From NCBI GenBank assembly GCA_011763485.2, contig JAANSK020246165.1:1-23730 (forward strand): a stretch of DNA of 23,730 bases, in the 5' to 3' direction. Source of the stretch: Isoetes engelmannii. Lineage: Eukaryota > Streptophyta > Lycopodiopsida > Isoetales > Isoetaceae. The notes under the pieces are model-generated. The model saw only the letters and a program-made list of their open reading frames with translations. It had not been told where the DNA came from and made no database searches. A program made the translations under genes and the position numbers. Shown piece by piece: positions 1 through 13,310 of the stretch; within the stretch, counting starts at the first letter, position 1; each line of letters begins with the position of its first letter.

Positions 1-846
1 TATAGAACATTTCCAGCACTGCAAAACATGATAGGCACATATTATAAAATTGCTTCTAGCAATTCTTCCCATATCCACAATCTTGTCTATCAGTTTACCT
101 CCATGTCTTCCAAGTTAGCAGATTTTGGTTGGTCTGGTTTCTTCACAGTTGGCCTCACTTCCTTCATTCTCCAATATATCGTACCCAACAAGAACATTTG
201 TTCTGCTCAAGCATCCTTATCTCCCCTCCTGGACTACATTCACATTCATTCCCAGCTCAGCATCATTAATGCATCTATCAAATCTTACCCATCCTTTGAA
301 GCATGGCACACCTTTGCCCAGTGCTCTGTAAATCCTGAAGTCTGCACTAAACCCACGGGTTCGAATCTTATCTATGTATCTAGGTTAATACCTAGATCTG
401 TAATTGAGGAAAAGCCTTTTACTCTGGCGCAAATTTTTATGGATGGGCTAAGAAATGGAGCATCTCATGTCATTGGCTTTCTGGTAGCTGGAGGCAATGT
501 ATCGGCTCACAGAAATAATGCTGTAAATCCTTCATGGCGCAAGGCATTGTGGACAGTTAATTTTGGTATTGATTTTGCAGAGATCTCTAGCAGCATGCAG
601 ACTAGAGCTTATATTGAAAAGCTTAGCAACATCAATGCACCATTGAGGGATCTGACGCCTGAGTCTGGAGCCTACTTGAATGAGGCAGATAACAATGAGC
701 CCAACTGGCAGCAAAGCTTTTTTGGGGACAACTATCCCAGGCTTCTGATGATTAAGCAAAAGATAGATCCTTTTTCTCTGCTAACTTGCCACTTCTGTGT
801 GGGAAGTGAGTATGAGGATAAAGGCTCTGGTCCATTGTCTATGTGA
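1..846 (+). CDS. Berberine-bridge-type FAD-linked oxidoreductase, C-terminal part
   Basis: The reading frame is open from the first base of the window, so the N-terminal part (the FAD-binding PCMH domain with its covalent-attachment residues) lies outside and about 282 C-terminal residues are seen. They cover the substrate-side sheet and end in the BBE domain, with SGAYLNEADNNEPNWQQSFF followed by a tyrosine, an RLL..K segment, a DP turn and CVGSE. The family oxidises varied substrates with covalently bound FAD and passes electrons to oxygen. Plant BBE-like enzymes usually end with a YVNYRDLDLG-type motif. The YLNEAD...NYPRLL...CVGSE form resembles fungal and bacterial oxidases of the 6-hydroxynicotine oxidase type as I remember them. 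No intron is visible in 846 bases and the frame is intact to TGA. Substrate unknown; start not in the window. Confidence 0.85.
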   Translation, partial: YRTFPALQNMIGTYYKIASSNSSHIHNLVYQFTSMSSKLADFGWSGFFTVGLTSFILQYIVPNKNICSAQASLSPLLDYIHIHSQLSIINASIKSYPSFEAWHTFAQCSVNPEVCTKPTGSNLIYVSRLIPRSVIEEKPFTLAQIFMDGLRNGASHVIGFLVAGGNVSAHRNNAVNPSWRKALWTVNFGIDFAEISSSMQTRAYIEKLSNINAPLRDLTPESGAYLNEADNNEPNWQQSFFGDNYPRLLMIKQKIDPFSLLTCHFCVGSEYEDKGSGPLSM

Positions 847-1011
847 TGGTTAGGAGACATACTATAACCATAAAAATAAAAAGCCACAACGGCATGATAT
901 GAAAGCACAATCGATTTAAATATTAAAATTTACATCCAAGCATGAGATTAATATCTTACATATGTATACATTGGTTCTAACTTGGTAAAGCTTCACCAGA
1001 GATGTAATAAA

Positions 1012-1520
1012 TTATGGAACTGGCACAGTCTGCTTGAATGTTGTATTGACGTGGTAATTTAAACCTATATCATTGCTTGCTGCTGTGATCGCAATCAGCG
1101 ACTTTGAAAATACTTCTGCTGCAGATCCTCTAAGCTTCTGTTTCAAATTTTGTTGCAAGTTGTTGGAACTGTCTGATTTGTCCTTTTAAAGGCACCACGC
1201 CCTGAAAGATTATAATAAACAGCCATTGTTGCAATATATATAACTCAAAAATATCAGCAATGCACCAAGATATCAAAGTTTACACATGAATCAAAGCATA
1301 ACTCAATCTTACGATCCCACACAAAAACATCCTTATGCTCTTGGCCAAAGAGCATGCGCTGTTGCAGATTACCAAAGAATGGTCTATTTAATGAGTCTAA
1401 CAAATACACAAGGCAAGATCAGGTAGAAAGACAGACCTGCCGTAAAAATGACGCTATACTAAGATTTCGTCGCGGCCCCGAGGGTTGAGCTGATCCTTCG
1501 TCGGCATAGAAATATCCCAT
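1012..1520 (-). pseudogene. Small two-exon gene of unknown function with a frameshift
   Basis: Exon 1 is complement 1437-1520. It starts with ATG (MGYFYADEGSAQ...) and ends FLRQ at a CAG|GTCTGT donor, giving 28 codons. Exon 2 starts at 1201 after a CTTTCAG acceptor, in phase 0, and reads GVVPLKGQIRQ. In that frame it meets TAG after 23 codons. The neighbouring frame continues as QQNLKQKLRGSAAEVFSKSL and reads to TAA at 1012-1014. The switch lies at an imperfect 10-bp tandem duplication (complement 1149-1158 and 1159-1168). Taking one 10-bp unit out gives exactly 88 codons including the stop. The product would be a small, mostly helical, basic protein of 87 residues. I do not recognise the family. 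It may be a pseudogene, or the shorter 51-residue product may be real. It faces CDC48 head to head, 333 bp apart. Confidence 0.4.
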
Positions 1521-1742
1521 AGAAATATGATAGTTGATCCAATATATCTGAATATGATTGGAAGATAAAATTTAACTAGCAAAATTTAGAGCTGTTCCGG
1601 GTGGATACCAAAATGAGCTATGATGCTTGAGTTGTCGGATGTAAATTATTACTACCGTGTCCAGTCAAACCCATTTCAACAGTATTTTCGAGCTACAGTA
1701 ATTCTGAAACGGATAAAAAGGTGCTAAAGGCCGTTGTTTTAA

Positions 1743-4220
<2,478 letters not shown>

Positions 4221-5561
4221 AGATATAGACGAATCTGTGTACTATTCTAAGTTGATATTTGTTACTTACCAGTTGAATGCTGGCAGTCATATATATACTC
4301 TGTAACATAAAATAATATGTTTTTGCTTCTTTTGTCCTTTTGCCTGTTGATTTTGCTGTTCCTTTGTTCTTGAAGAGTATACAATCACTAGCTAATGGTG
4401 GTAAATCTTTAGGAAGGTAACATATACCTGAGAGAGAAATGTGGCCACAAAACCTTTTAAACTGTCTCAGAAGTGCAAATGGCCTCTCCTTATGAAACTT
4501 TCAGCAGTGCATAAGAATTGAAGACCAACAAATAAATACTATTTTCTTACCCGAGCTAATTCAACGCATGCAGAATGGTAACCGACATCCCTTTTGGTAT
4601 TGGTCATTAATCTGTGGCAGAGTTGGAGGAATCAACCATGTTGCTCATCTGGCGTTCAGCTACTTATGATTTGAGCTTGGAATCAGGAGTGTCCGGATAA
4701 ACCACTTTTGTGTCCAGATAAACCACTTCCCGTTGTAGATATATGGGCATCCACGCTGAGGGCTCATCTGTAAACTAGAAATATTGTTGTGCTTGAAGGC
4801 AAGTTTCCATGAAGTCTGTTTTCATTGTGATCACGTTTTTGGTCTGCCTATTTTTGTCCCGAATCTCTGCTTAATGTCATGAAATGCTTGGGAGAGTGGA
4901 AGCCATCACAATGTCAACGTTAGAGACCACATCAAAAGAACTTGGCAGACTGACTCTGGAGAGAAGATATCTGTAAGTGCATAACATGGAGTATGGAAAG
5001 ACGAGTTGGAATTTGACCAAACACCTTGCACTTTGACTGGATGCATGCTCTGAAACAGACTCGAACTCCAGATTGGAGTTTTTTCAAAATTTAAAGCATC
5101 CAATTTACATAGTAACCAAGCAAATATTCCTAAACTCAGAACAAAATCCCAGGAAAAAATGGCATCCCATTTAATTTATTTGAATTCTGAAGGAGATGAG
5201 CTCTACCTGCATCAGAACAGACCCCAAAAGATCAACACTGCAAATAATGATCTGCATCACAAAAGAAACCTGCCTGCATGGCTGAATGCAATGAATAGAC
5301 AAGGAAAGACAACCTTTAATATGCTAACAGATCAAACTTTTCCTCCCCTTTAGTGTAGGGTTCACATATTCAGTCCACTTAAGATAACAAAGGCACCATA
5401 CTATAATAGCATAACCATGAACAGCTGATGGCCTAGGCTGTCCAATGATTGTGTTTTAAGGCAATTGGATGTATCTACAAAAGGCTAGATGTACTCAAGT
5501 AGGACAAATTTGTTCTCTCACAAGGTCTTCTAAATTCTGAATCCTGTATGTTGGATACTTA
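4221..5561. other. Intergenic stretch, no gene recognised
   Basis: Contains the CDC48 3' flank and AT-rich sequence. The only structure seen is a short imperfect direct repeat at about 4689-4727, two copies of a GTCC(G/A)GATAAACCACTT unit. Short open frames here lack protein-like composition or recognisable motifs. Confidence 0.5.
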
Positions 5562-5643
5562 CAGTTCCAAGTTTTTTCTTTCCCAACATGAACAGACCAG
5601 AAGGAACAAAGCCACTTGGTGTTTTAATACCCAAGTCAATTTA
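5562..5643 (-). other. Unassigned open stretch ending in a splice donor
   Basis: Immediately downstream of the PPR pseudogene, on the same strand, one frame reads DLGIKTPSGFVPSGLFMLGK and ends at a strong donor, ACT|GTAAGT. It is in a different frame from the PPR relic, is preceded by a stop, and has no identified partner exon. It could be a fragment of another gene or chance. Confidence 0.2.
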
Positions 5644-7147
5644 TGTTGGTATGCTCCTCATTCTCTAACCTCTCAGTCATAACATCCAGCTCACCATATT
5701 TATCTGGATGGACCTTCATATCTACTTCATTCCATGTCAATCCGGAGAGCATGTGCCAGTCATATGTTTCCTCCACTTCTTTGTCTCTATTGCCTTGTTT
5801 TTGAGCATCAGCATAAATATTTGACATAAGCACATATCCAGGAACAAACGAGGATCTAAACAAGAAAGTTCATGAAAGCATTGTCTTCCTAATTCAGTGT
5901 TCCCATGATTCCTGCACGCACTTAGCAAGGACTTCCAACCTAAAACACTAGGTTGATCAGTAGCTTGGAGTACAGCCTTTGCTTCCCCAAGACATTCCCC
6001 ACCCAATAGGTCAACCATACAAAGAAAGTGGTCCTCATCAGGAAAGAGACCATAGCATTTTGCCATGTGTCCAAAATACCAATGACCTCCATCCACTAAG
6101 CGCGCATGGTTACACACAATGAGTAGACAAAGAAATGTGACTTTATCTCAAATTATGCCTTCATCTTGCATATTGTCAAAACACTCCACGGCAAGAACGT
6201 TTTTGCCATGCTGGGCATATCCAGCAAGTAATGCATTCCCGGATACAGTATTTCGGTTTTCGGTACGGTAACATGCAAAAGACATCATGGGAATCGTTCA
6301 AACTACCGCACTCTGCATGCATGTTTATAAGCGTACTACCTATAACAATACCTGTTTGCAGCCCTTGTTTCAATATCCGATTGTGAATAAGCCTACCATG
6401 AGTAACTGCTCCAACGTTACCACAAGCTCTCAATATTGACAAAAATGTGACTTTATTAGGTTTTATGCATTCTTGCATCATTCCAAAACAGCAAAGAGAA
6501 AGAAAGCTCTTGTCATGCTGTGCATACCCAGCAACATCATATTTGTAATCATGCTGGAGGATCTCATCATGAATGGCCTTGCCTAGATCCCTATTACATA
6601 GTCGGCCACAGACTTTCATAATGCTAAAAAACGTGATTTTGTTTGGCTTTATGCCCTCCTTTTGCATCTTGTCAAAACAGTTCATGGCAAACAAATTCTT
6701 TCCATGCTGAACACAACCTGCAATAAATGCATTCCAGGATACGATATCTCGATTTGGCAAGTTGTCAAAGACCTTTTGTAATTCCTGCAAGCTGCCATAT
6801 CTTGCATACAGGTCGATTAGGGAGTTTCCAACAACGCCATCTGACCTAAGATCAAATTCCAATATGTACTCATGTATGGCTCTGCCCCTGTCCAGGTTTT
6901 CTATGCTGCCATATGCCCTCAGTATACTCGAGAATATCACATTATCTGGCTCCATACCCTTCTTTCGCATCTCCTCAAAACAATCTAGAGCTAAACGGCC
7001 TTCATCATTTTGAGTATATCCTGCAACCATAGCACCCCACGATAAAACGTTCTGACACAACAAAGCATCAAAAACTTTACGTGATTCTGCCAGGTTCCCA
7101 CATTTAGCATACATATTAATAAGCATACTGCCTAGAGAAACATCCAA
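5636..7147 (-). pseudogene. PLS-class PPR protein pseudogene with E region
   Basis: PLS-class PPR proteins bind organellar RNA, often for C-to-U editing. Reading down the minus strand gives alternating P, L and S motifs (for example LINMYAKCGNLAESRKVFD, then VSWNAFIAGCVQHGKNLFAM), then L2/S2, E1 (WKSLLSACRNHGNTELGRQC) and E2 (YVLMSNIYADAQKQGN), with no DYW domain. Lesions: a 7-bp tandem duplication at 6251-6264 shifts the frame; TGA at 6148-6150 lies in the following frame; a second frameshift lies near 5850; and an S motif of about 36 codons is missing in frame near 6534. The segment opens with TTG, not ATG, directly after an acceptor-like CTGTCCTGCAG, so an upstream exon once existed. It is not found here, and LINE fragments lie on that side. 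Confidence 0.88.
6251..6264. repeat. 7-bp tandem duplication causing the PPR frameshift
   Basis: TTTCGGT occurs twice in tandem (6251-6257, 6258-6264) inside an S motif of the PPR relic. With one copy, the reading PYRNTVSGNALLAGYAQHG would be continuous. The duplication is therefore the most direct explanation of this frameshift. Confidence 0.85.
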
Positions 7148-7153
7148 CTGCAG

Positions 7154-7680
7154 GACAGTTAGTATAGTAATCGTTGGTTATACTCCATCCTAGTGGAATG
7201 TATATGTAAGCAGCTGAGGAGAATTTGAGAAGGAAACAGTGCATGGATGTTCATGGCTAAATTTTGAACTATAGAGGAGAATTGTCCGCAGATGTGCCTT
7301 TCATCCATTGCCCTAACAGTCCCAGTTTTTCCCATTTCATGCCCACATTTTGTTTCCCTTCAATAGCCAATTTTTTAGGATGGTCCCATTTTTTTGCGCT
7401 GTATTCTCATTTCTTGGTAATAGAGGATGTAGACTATGTGGTGTTTGATGGGCATGGTCTATCGAGGGGCTGGCCTATCGAGGGGCATTTGGTGGCCTAT
7501 CGATGGTCACCTATGTTCTGTTGTCGTCAATATAGCAATAAGACTTAGAACCTTCATCGAGGACTTCAAATTTGTCGAAATGTAATCTTGTGTCAATTGA
7601 AAGCTAAGTTCCCTATGGTATATGCCAAAATAGGATGCTAAAATTGTTTTGAGCCATTTTACTCAAGTTTTTGCCCTTAA
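7154..7680. other. Non-coding stretch upstream of the PPR relic
   Basis: On the minus strand this is the putative intron or 5' side of the PPR exon. It holds three spaced copies of a CTATCGAGG-like unit at about 7459-7507. No exon carrying the missing PPR N-terminus was found. Confidence 0.45.
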
Positions 7681-8391
7681 GTGGGTGCTTCATGGCCACA
7701 CATCCCTAAGGCATTTTCTTCAAAACACTTGTTCAGGGTTTTGGTGGAACCTGTTTTTTTATATAGGGTCGAAGTCTGGGTTCCGATCATATCCTTGGCC
7801 ACCTGGAACAACCTAGAGCATGTGCAGAAAGCCTTTTTCGCTCGGGCACTAGAGGTAAAATCCATGGTCTCGTATCAGATTCTTCTATAGGAGACAGTTT
7901 TTTTGCCTCTACAAACGACCGCACTCGACCTCTGTAGCATCTACTTTCAGAAAACATTATGGGCAGTGATCGCCTCCCCAACTTTGCTTATACTATGGCT
8001 ATGGGTCCGCAGCACCTCAAGGCCTGCTGGAAGAAGAGACGAGTTCAATGGTTCTCCCAATGGAATGTACATCAACACAGGTGCATACAAGTAGAAACTG
8101 AGGAGGATCACCACCACTTATTGGCTGCCCACAGACACTACCTTGAAATTGACATGTACACATAATGTATCATTGTACAGTTTCTGAGCATACCTATTAC
8201 TGCCAAGGTTTTTCCCTCAAAAACCCTTCGGGGCAGGGTTTTTTAATCCTGACAGTAATCGGTTTGCAGTACCCTTGATTGGGTCCCATGGGTCGGATGG
8301 CCCGTGGACGGTAAAAATCCATTCATTCAATTCAATTTTATTCTAGATAATGAAAAAATCAACCCTTAAAAAAATAAATAAATAAATAAGA
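7681..8391 (+). mobile_element. LINE 3' fragment (end of ORF2, 3' UTR and A-rich tail)
   Basis: The first frame gives a segment typical of the region downstream of the reverse transcriptase domain in plant LINEs: LVEPVFLYRVEVW, then a W..LEHVQKAFFARALEVKS stretch. After a frameshift near 7900-7960 another frame continues with LPNFAYTMAMGPQHLKACW and a WF.QWNV segment, stopping near 8165. The following 200 bases include a GGGGCAGGG and TTTTTTAATCCTG block and end in a run of A and AAAT units (8368-8390), as expected of a LINE tail. The element is 5'-truncated and dead. Target-site duplications could not be recognised. Confidence 0.72.
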
Positions 8392-8442
8392 ATGGATGCT
8401 ACGGGCATGGAAGTGTAGCATGCTTCTTGACTGCATGAACTC

Positions 8443-10560
8443 ATGAACCTGTTATCTTGGAATGTTAGGGGATTGGCATCATCCCAAAGCAAGATGAGTA
8501 GGTTGCCTTTGTATTTATCCCGATTTTCTATGGACTTTTGCTGCCTTCAGGAGCATAAATGCCATAAAGATGATGTTCAAAAGTTGGCTAGGATCATGGG
8601 TCGAGATTACAATAATATGGTTGTTGCTGCTAATTCATCTAAGGTGGGTGCCTTTACTACCTGGAAGTCTTTCATTGATGTCTTCACTCAAACATGTAGA
8701 TTTGACCATTGGATTATTATCAAATGGCAGGAGAGGTGTCAGGAATGGAGCTTGGTAAATGTTTATGCCCATAATGAATCGCGGCAAAGGGAGACTCCTT
8801 GGACTTCTCTCCAAAGCAAGGTCCTTTGACTTTGACATAATGTGACTTGGCTGCTAGTTGGTGACTTTAACATGGTGGATTACTAGATGCAATTGGGGAT
8901 CACATGTGGTGCTGGGGTTTGAACATGATCAGTGGTATTGTGTCTATTACAAGATTTGTGGTTTTGTGGAGATCGAGGGAGACCAGTCATTTACATGGTG
9001 CAATGGACAAACAATGGCAAGGAATATGCACGTCATAAATGTAGTTATTGTTGGCAGCCTTATGCATTTGTAGAGAACTAGTTCGCTTGATAGTGTCGTG
9101 TCAGATCACAATCTAAAATGGTTTCCTACAAGGCATTCTAACCTTACCCGGGTTATCAAAACCTACTTTAAGCTCAATCCTAAGTATTTGAAGGATGTTG
9201 ATTTTGTGGCAGGGCCTTGGGATGCTTGACCCCATGAATACTCATGTTAGATGGTATGGCTGGTATTGTTGCGGCTATGGCAGCAGTTAAATTCTTTGGA
9301 AAATAGTGGGGTCGTACCCAGGCTGTGCAAAACAGAAGCCAACACACAGCTTTATATCAGGAGTTACATACGCTTACCTCTCTTCCCGCTTCTTCTGGTA
9401 GTAGGGAGAAGTACTCATCGAGATCAAACTCATGAGATAGAGCAAGTGAATCAGGCTAGGATCAAGGCAAGATTGGAGTGGTTCACTCTGTTGATAGGTG
9501 CTCTCATTTCTTCTTTAAGGCTGCTAAAAGTTGGTGTATGCCAACCTCTATTAGCTCATTCCTTTTTCCCAATGGCATAAAACTCTTGGAGATAGTGCAC
9601 TTGAAGCAATACCTTTGCCTTTGCAGAAGGAGATGCAGTCTGCGGTCTTATTCTAGGTGCACCCCATGATATCAATGGAGCAACGTGAGCTTCTGGACTA
9701 ACCTATTGCCATGGATGACCTCCTTCACTCCACCAGTTTTTGAAGAAAGATAAATGCCTAGGTTTGGATGGTCTTCTAGTAGAGGTTTTCTAGGAATATT
9801 GGGGGGGGGGGGGGGGGGGGGATCTGTACAATGCTTTCTGTGAGTTTTAGAGGTTTCAAAATTGGATAGACTTTTAAATAATGTGTGCATCTCCCTTATT
9901 CCTAAATGTAAAGAGCTAAAAACTATATTTGATTGGCATCCTTTCATGCTCCTGTCTATAGTATACAAAACTTTTGCTAAGGCCCTTGCAACTATAAAGA
10001 TATGCGACTTATGAAGACATGCATTGGGCTAGATTGAAGGTCAATGCATTGTCTACCTTAAGCTAGACTTTTCTAAAGCATATGACAGTGTGGACTGGAA
10101 ATTTTTGGAAAAGTGCTTTTTGGCCTTAGGTTTTAGTGAATTATTCACGAAGGATGTAATGAGCTCCATGTCTTTGCCCGCTTTATTCTGTTGTTCCAGG
10201 AAGAACCTTCTGCTATTCTCTATTGGGAGATGTGTTCATCAAGGATGCCCCTTAGCTACACTTCTGTTCACAATTGTGGTTGAGGTCCTCTCGCAACTAT
10301 TCATTAGTGCGATGCAAGACGGTCGCCTATCTATATGGAGGATGGCTCGCAATAGGTTCGTAATCATTATGTTATGATACCTTTCTTTTCTTCTTGCAGA
10401 TGAGGAAACTCTCTAGAATGCAAAGCTCTTGCTTGACACATCCATATTTCTACCTCAGATGCATGAGACATAATCATAGAAGGATTGCGAAGACACCTTT
10501 TTTGGTGGGAGATGGCTAAACTATCTATGCTTCCAGGATCATTGTGGTTAAACATGTCCT
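8443..10560 (+). mobile_element. Degenerate LINE: AP-endonuclease and reverse transcriptase fragment
   Basis: It starts with MNLLSWNVRGLASSQSKMSR and CLQEHK, the N-terminal motifs of the LINE apurinic-type endonuclease. LLVGDFNMV follows at 8851 after two in-frame TGA codons, and SDHN, carrying the catalytic His, lies at 9101-9112. Reverse transcriptase remnants follow: KCLGLDGL near 9755, LDFSKAYDSVDW with the motif A aspartate near 10063, and RCVHQGCPLATLLF near 10230. The catalytic FADD box appears as LADEETL at 10393-10413 and is followed by a stop, so the second aspartate is lost. Many frameshifts and stops are present. The 3' end is unclear. It lies tail to head behind the LINE fragment ending at 8391. 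Confidence 0.85.
9801..9821. repeat. Run of 21 G
   Basis: An uninterrupted guanine homopolymer inside the degenerate reverse transcriptase region. It is the only long G run in an otherwise AT-rich window. Its exact length is prone to sequencing error. Confidence 0.9.
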
Positions 10561-12007
10561 AAACAACACTCATATATGGCACCTGCACTTCTTGCCTCTC
10601 AGTCAAATTGCAATTGCACCAGCAATAGTAATGATGCATGAGACAAGGGTGGCCCCATTTGAAATTCTAGGGCTAGAGAGATCTATCTACTTATTAGTAG
10701 AAACACAACAAAGCAAGCCAAACACAAACTGGTGAAATGAACTACAGATGAGTGTCAAAGAATAGCAGCAAACAATAACAGGGGATGAATATCAGAGTTG
10801 CAAAACTAGGCAAACAATGTGGGAGTCAATATGGAGGGAATTGAAAGGAAGAAGAACGATGCACAATGAACAAAATAGAATCAATGGAATGTTGAAGAGG
10901 GCATGGGATAGGGAGACAATGGGATGTGAAATTAGGGCTATATTTTACAAACATGAATTTGGAGGGAGGTCTAGGTAACAGATATATAATGATTGCACAA
11001 TATCTAAAACACCGTGAATTATACTATATAGATTCACGACTAAAAACCAAAACTATGGATAGAGATGGAAAGATGACAAAGAACTGTACTCGAAGAAGCA
11101 ATAGGGTATGCTAACTACGTGTCCAGCATATCAATGATGATGGTACCTGTTTGGAGATAGTACCATGAAATCTTAAATCGGTATGCAAGTGTAGGGTGAG
11201 TAGTTTTTCTCGAGATAGCATGGAGTTTATGAAAACGAATTAGCATACTTTCCTTTGATAACCACAAATGCTGGGTAAAGCTGAAAGTATGTGGTATTCA
11301 TTCTAGGACTCCCATTTGACCACACTTACAAATTCTATATTCCCTTGGCTCATTAAACACCTACATATTAAATTATGAGTCAGTGTGTACCTGTACAAAT
11401 AAATGCAATGGCCCAACATCTCTACATAGGCAGATGTACTACCAAATATTTCTATGACCCCGGGTCAAAGTAAAATTAGTGTGCTCCTTATAATGAGCCA
11501 TCTAATCTCTTCTAAGTTATTGGTATCCCAAAGCTTCCCTAAGAAACATGGATCCATGCATGCCTTGAAGGAGTGAGCTCTGCATTATCATTCACATGTA
11601 TATCAATGTTCCTAGACAGTCTATTGCAGCAGCCAGACACTTTCTCTTTCCAGCAAGTCTTTAATTTTTGTTGATCTGTAGTAATTGTGAAGCAATGCCA
11701 CCATCAGCAAAGTGCATTTTTCCATACCAATACCTTCCCCAACCATGCACAATCTTATGTAAGAAACATACGGTTTTTGATCGGGTCCACATAACACACA
11801 AATACAAATCAGAATACAAAATAAAGACAACACAATAAAGGTCTTGGCATGCTACTGCAAGTGCCAAGTGGCAAGGCTAAATTCTTTTTGAATTTCTGAG
11901 CGAACTTTTAGCCTTGCAATAGCGGAGTCAATCGCCCAAGGAGTGTGTAACCTGTGAGCTTTATATCACGAATCCGTAACAAACCCTATAATCCTACCTG
12001 TAGCACT
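10561..12007. other. Unassigned stretch after the LINE
   Basis: The left part may be the decayed LINE 3' end. The interval 10740-11000 is purine-rich on the plus strand. Only short open frames without recognisable motifs are present on either strand. Confidence 0.45.
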
Positions 12008-12237
12008 GTGTTATGTTACTATAATAGAGTGTTTTCCTCAGTGTGGTTCAAGCTTTGTGCAGCATCAAACATAATAATTGATCTTGCTTTAAATCTTTTG
12101 GAACAGGCACATTTATGTAATGGCAAATGGCATACAGCTTTTAGAAGGAGACCACCCAGGATTGCTTGAAGTAAAGCACAAGTTAAAGGATAATTGGCAT
12201 TTTAATAACATGTATAAACGCTATAGGGATCATGGTA

Positions 12238-12364
12238 TTGCGGCACCTGGCATTTTATTTTTTCTGGATACAACTTTTTTTTTTTGCAATAAAATATAGG
12301 TGTTGTGACACACCTGGCATCTTATTTTCGTGGGTACAACTTTTTTTTTGCAATAAATATTATA
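12238..12364. repeat. Two tandem copies of a ~65-bp unit with poly-T
   Basis: Two diverged copies, each starting CACCTGGCAT and containing GGATACAACT or GGGTACAACT, a T9-T11 run and GCAATAAA. They lie at the left end of the insertion. Confidence 0.7.
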
Positions 12365-12402
12365 GGCTTTCCAAAACATGACACGTATAGAAATAAACAC
12401 AA

Positions 12403-12600
12403 TTTTTGACACGTGTCCCAAGGTGTATTTATTACTAATGAATTCCTTGCTAACAATTTGACACCTTTGACATGTGTTCCAAGACATATTTATTAAAGGG
12501 TTATCTGTTTCTAACACTTTTAGGGCCAATTTTTGACATGTGTCCCAAGGCATGTTTATATTGGTAACGAGTTCCATGCTAAAACTCTGACACCTTATCA
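12403..12600. repeat. Three tandem copies of a 61-66-bp unit containing a G-box-like motif
   Basis: Copies start near 12406, 12467 and 12533 with TTGACAYGTGTYCCAAG, then a TATTTAT segment and a CTAACA or CTAAAA segment. In the first copy the motif is the perfect palindrome GACACGTGTC (12408-12417), which contains the CACGTG G-box core. In the other copies CACGTG has become CATGTG. Confidence 0.75.
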
Positions 12601-12889
12601 TTTTGTTAACCCATTATATTCAACAAAATTTAATGAGTGTTTGAAACTTTTAAAATAAATTAAGAAAGGTGCCCAGAAATGGTACTATAATTAGTGGAAA
12701 AGTGAGGTGGCACTATAGCCTTCTAGGAAGCTTCTATTTTGTGCCTCCACGTCAAACAACCGTATCTCGCAATGATCATGTCATATCAAGGAGGAACCCA
12801 TGCCATTGAATTCCCCTCGTCGAGGCTTTCAAAAAACTGGTAATATGCCATTGTTTCATTGCCGTTGGAGTCAATGTGATCAAAATGGA

Positions 12890-13310
12890 GAATCCTTGTG
12901 GGATCTTAGAGAATGGTGTGAAATCTTTCTAGAATCTTAGGGAATCTTAACAAAATCAAGGGAATCTTTAAGAATATTAAGGAATCTAGAGAGAATCATA
13001 AGAGAATCATAGAGAATCTTGAGGAAGCTTCATAGAATCTAAGGGAACCTTTATACAATACTAGAGAATCTATGGGAATCTTCATGGTATTTAAGTGAAT
13101 CTAGAGGAATCTTAAGAGCATATAAGGGAATATTTATAGAATCTTAGGGTATGTAGAGGAAACTTAAGAGAATCTGAAGGAATCTTCATAGAATCCTGGA
13201 GAATCTAACACAATCTTAAGAGACTCTTGAAGGACCTAGAGGAATCGTACGAGAATCTTTGAGACTCCTTATGGAACCTAGGGGAATCTTCGTAGAATCT
13301 AGAACAGAAT
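12890..13310. repeat. Degenerate GAATC minisatellite with ~10.5-bp phasing
   Basis: GAATC and close variants recur many times. In the cleanest part the units start at 12962, 12972 (variant), 12982, 12993, 13004 and 13014, a spacing of 10, 10, 11, 11 and 10 bases, with AG- and TTA-rich spacers. The tract has no coding potential. Confidence 0.85.

Noticed and set aside
353-370. GGTTCGAATC, like a tRNA T-arm/B box
   Set aside because: It lies inside the intact BBE-like reading frame, and no acceptor stem, D-arm or anticodon arm can be drawn around it.
7264-7548. 94-codon plus-strand frame
   Set aside because: No homology signal, and composition like random AT-rich DNA with short repeats.
12230-12601. 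123-codon minus-strand frame
   Set aside because: It is a product of the tandem repeats in the insertion, with internally repeated peptide phrases, not a gene.
12890-13310. CRISPR array
   Set aside because: The repeats are short, degenerate and without unique spacers, and the genome is a plant.
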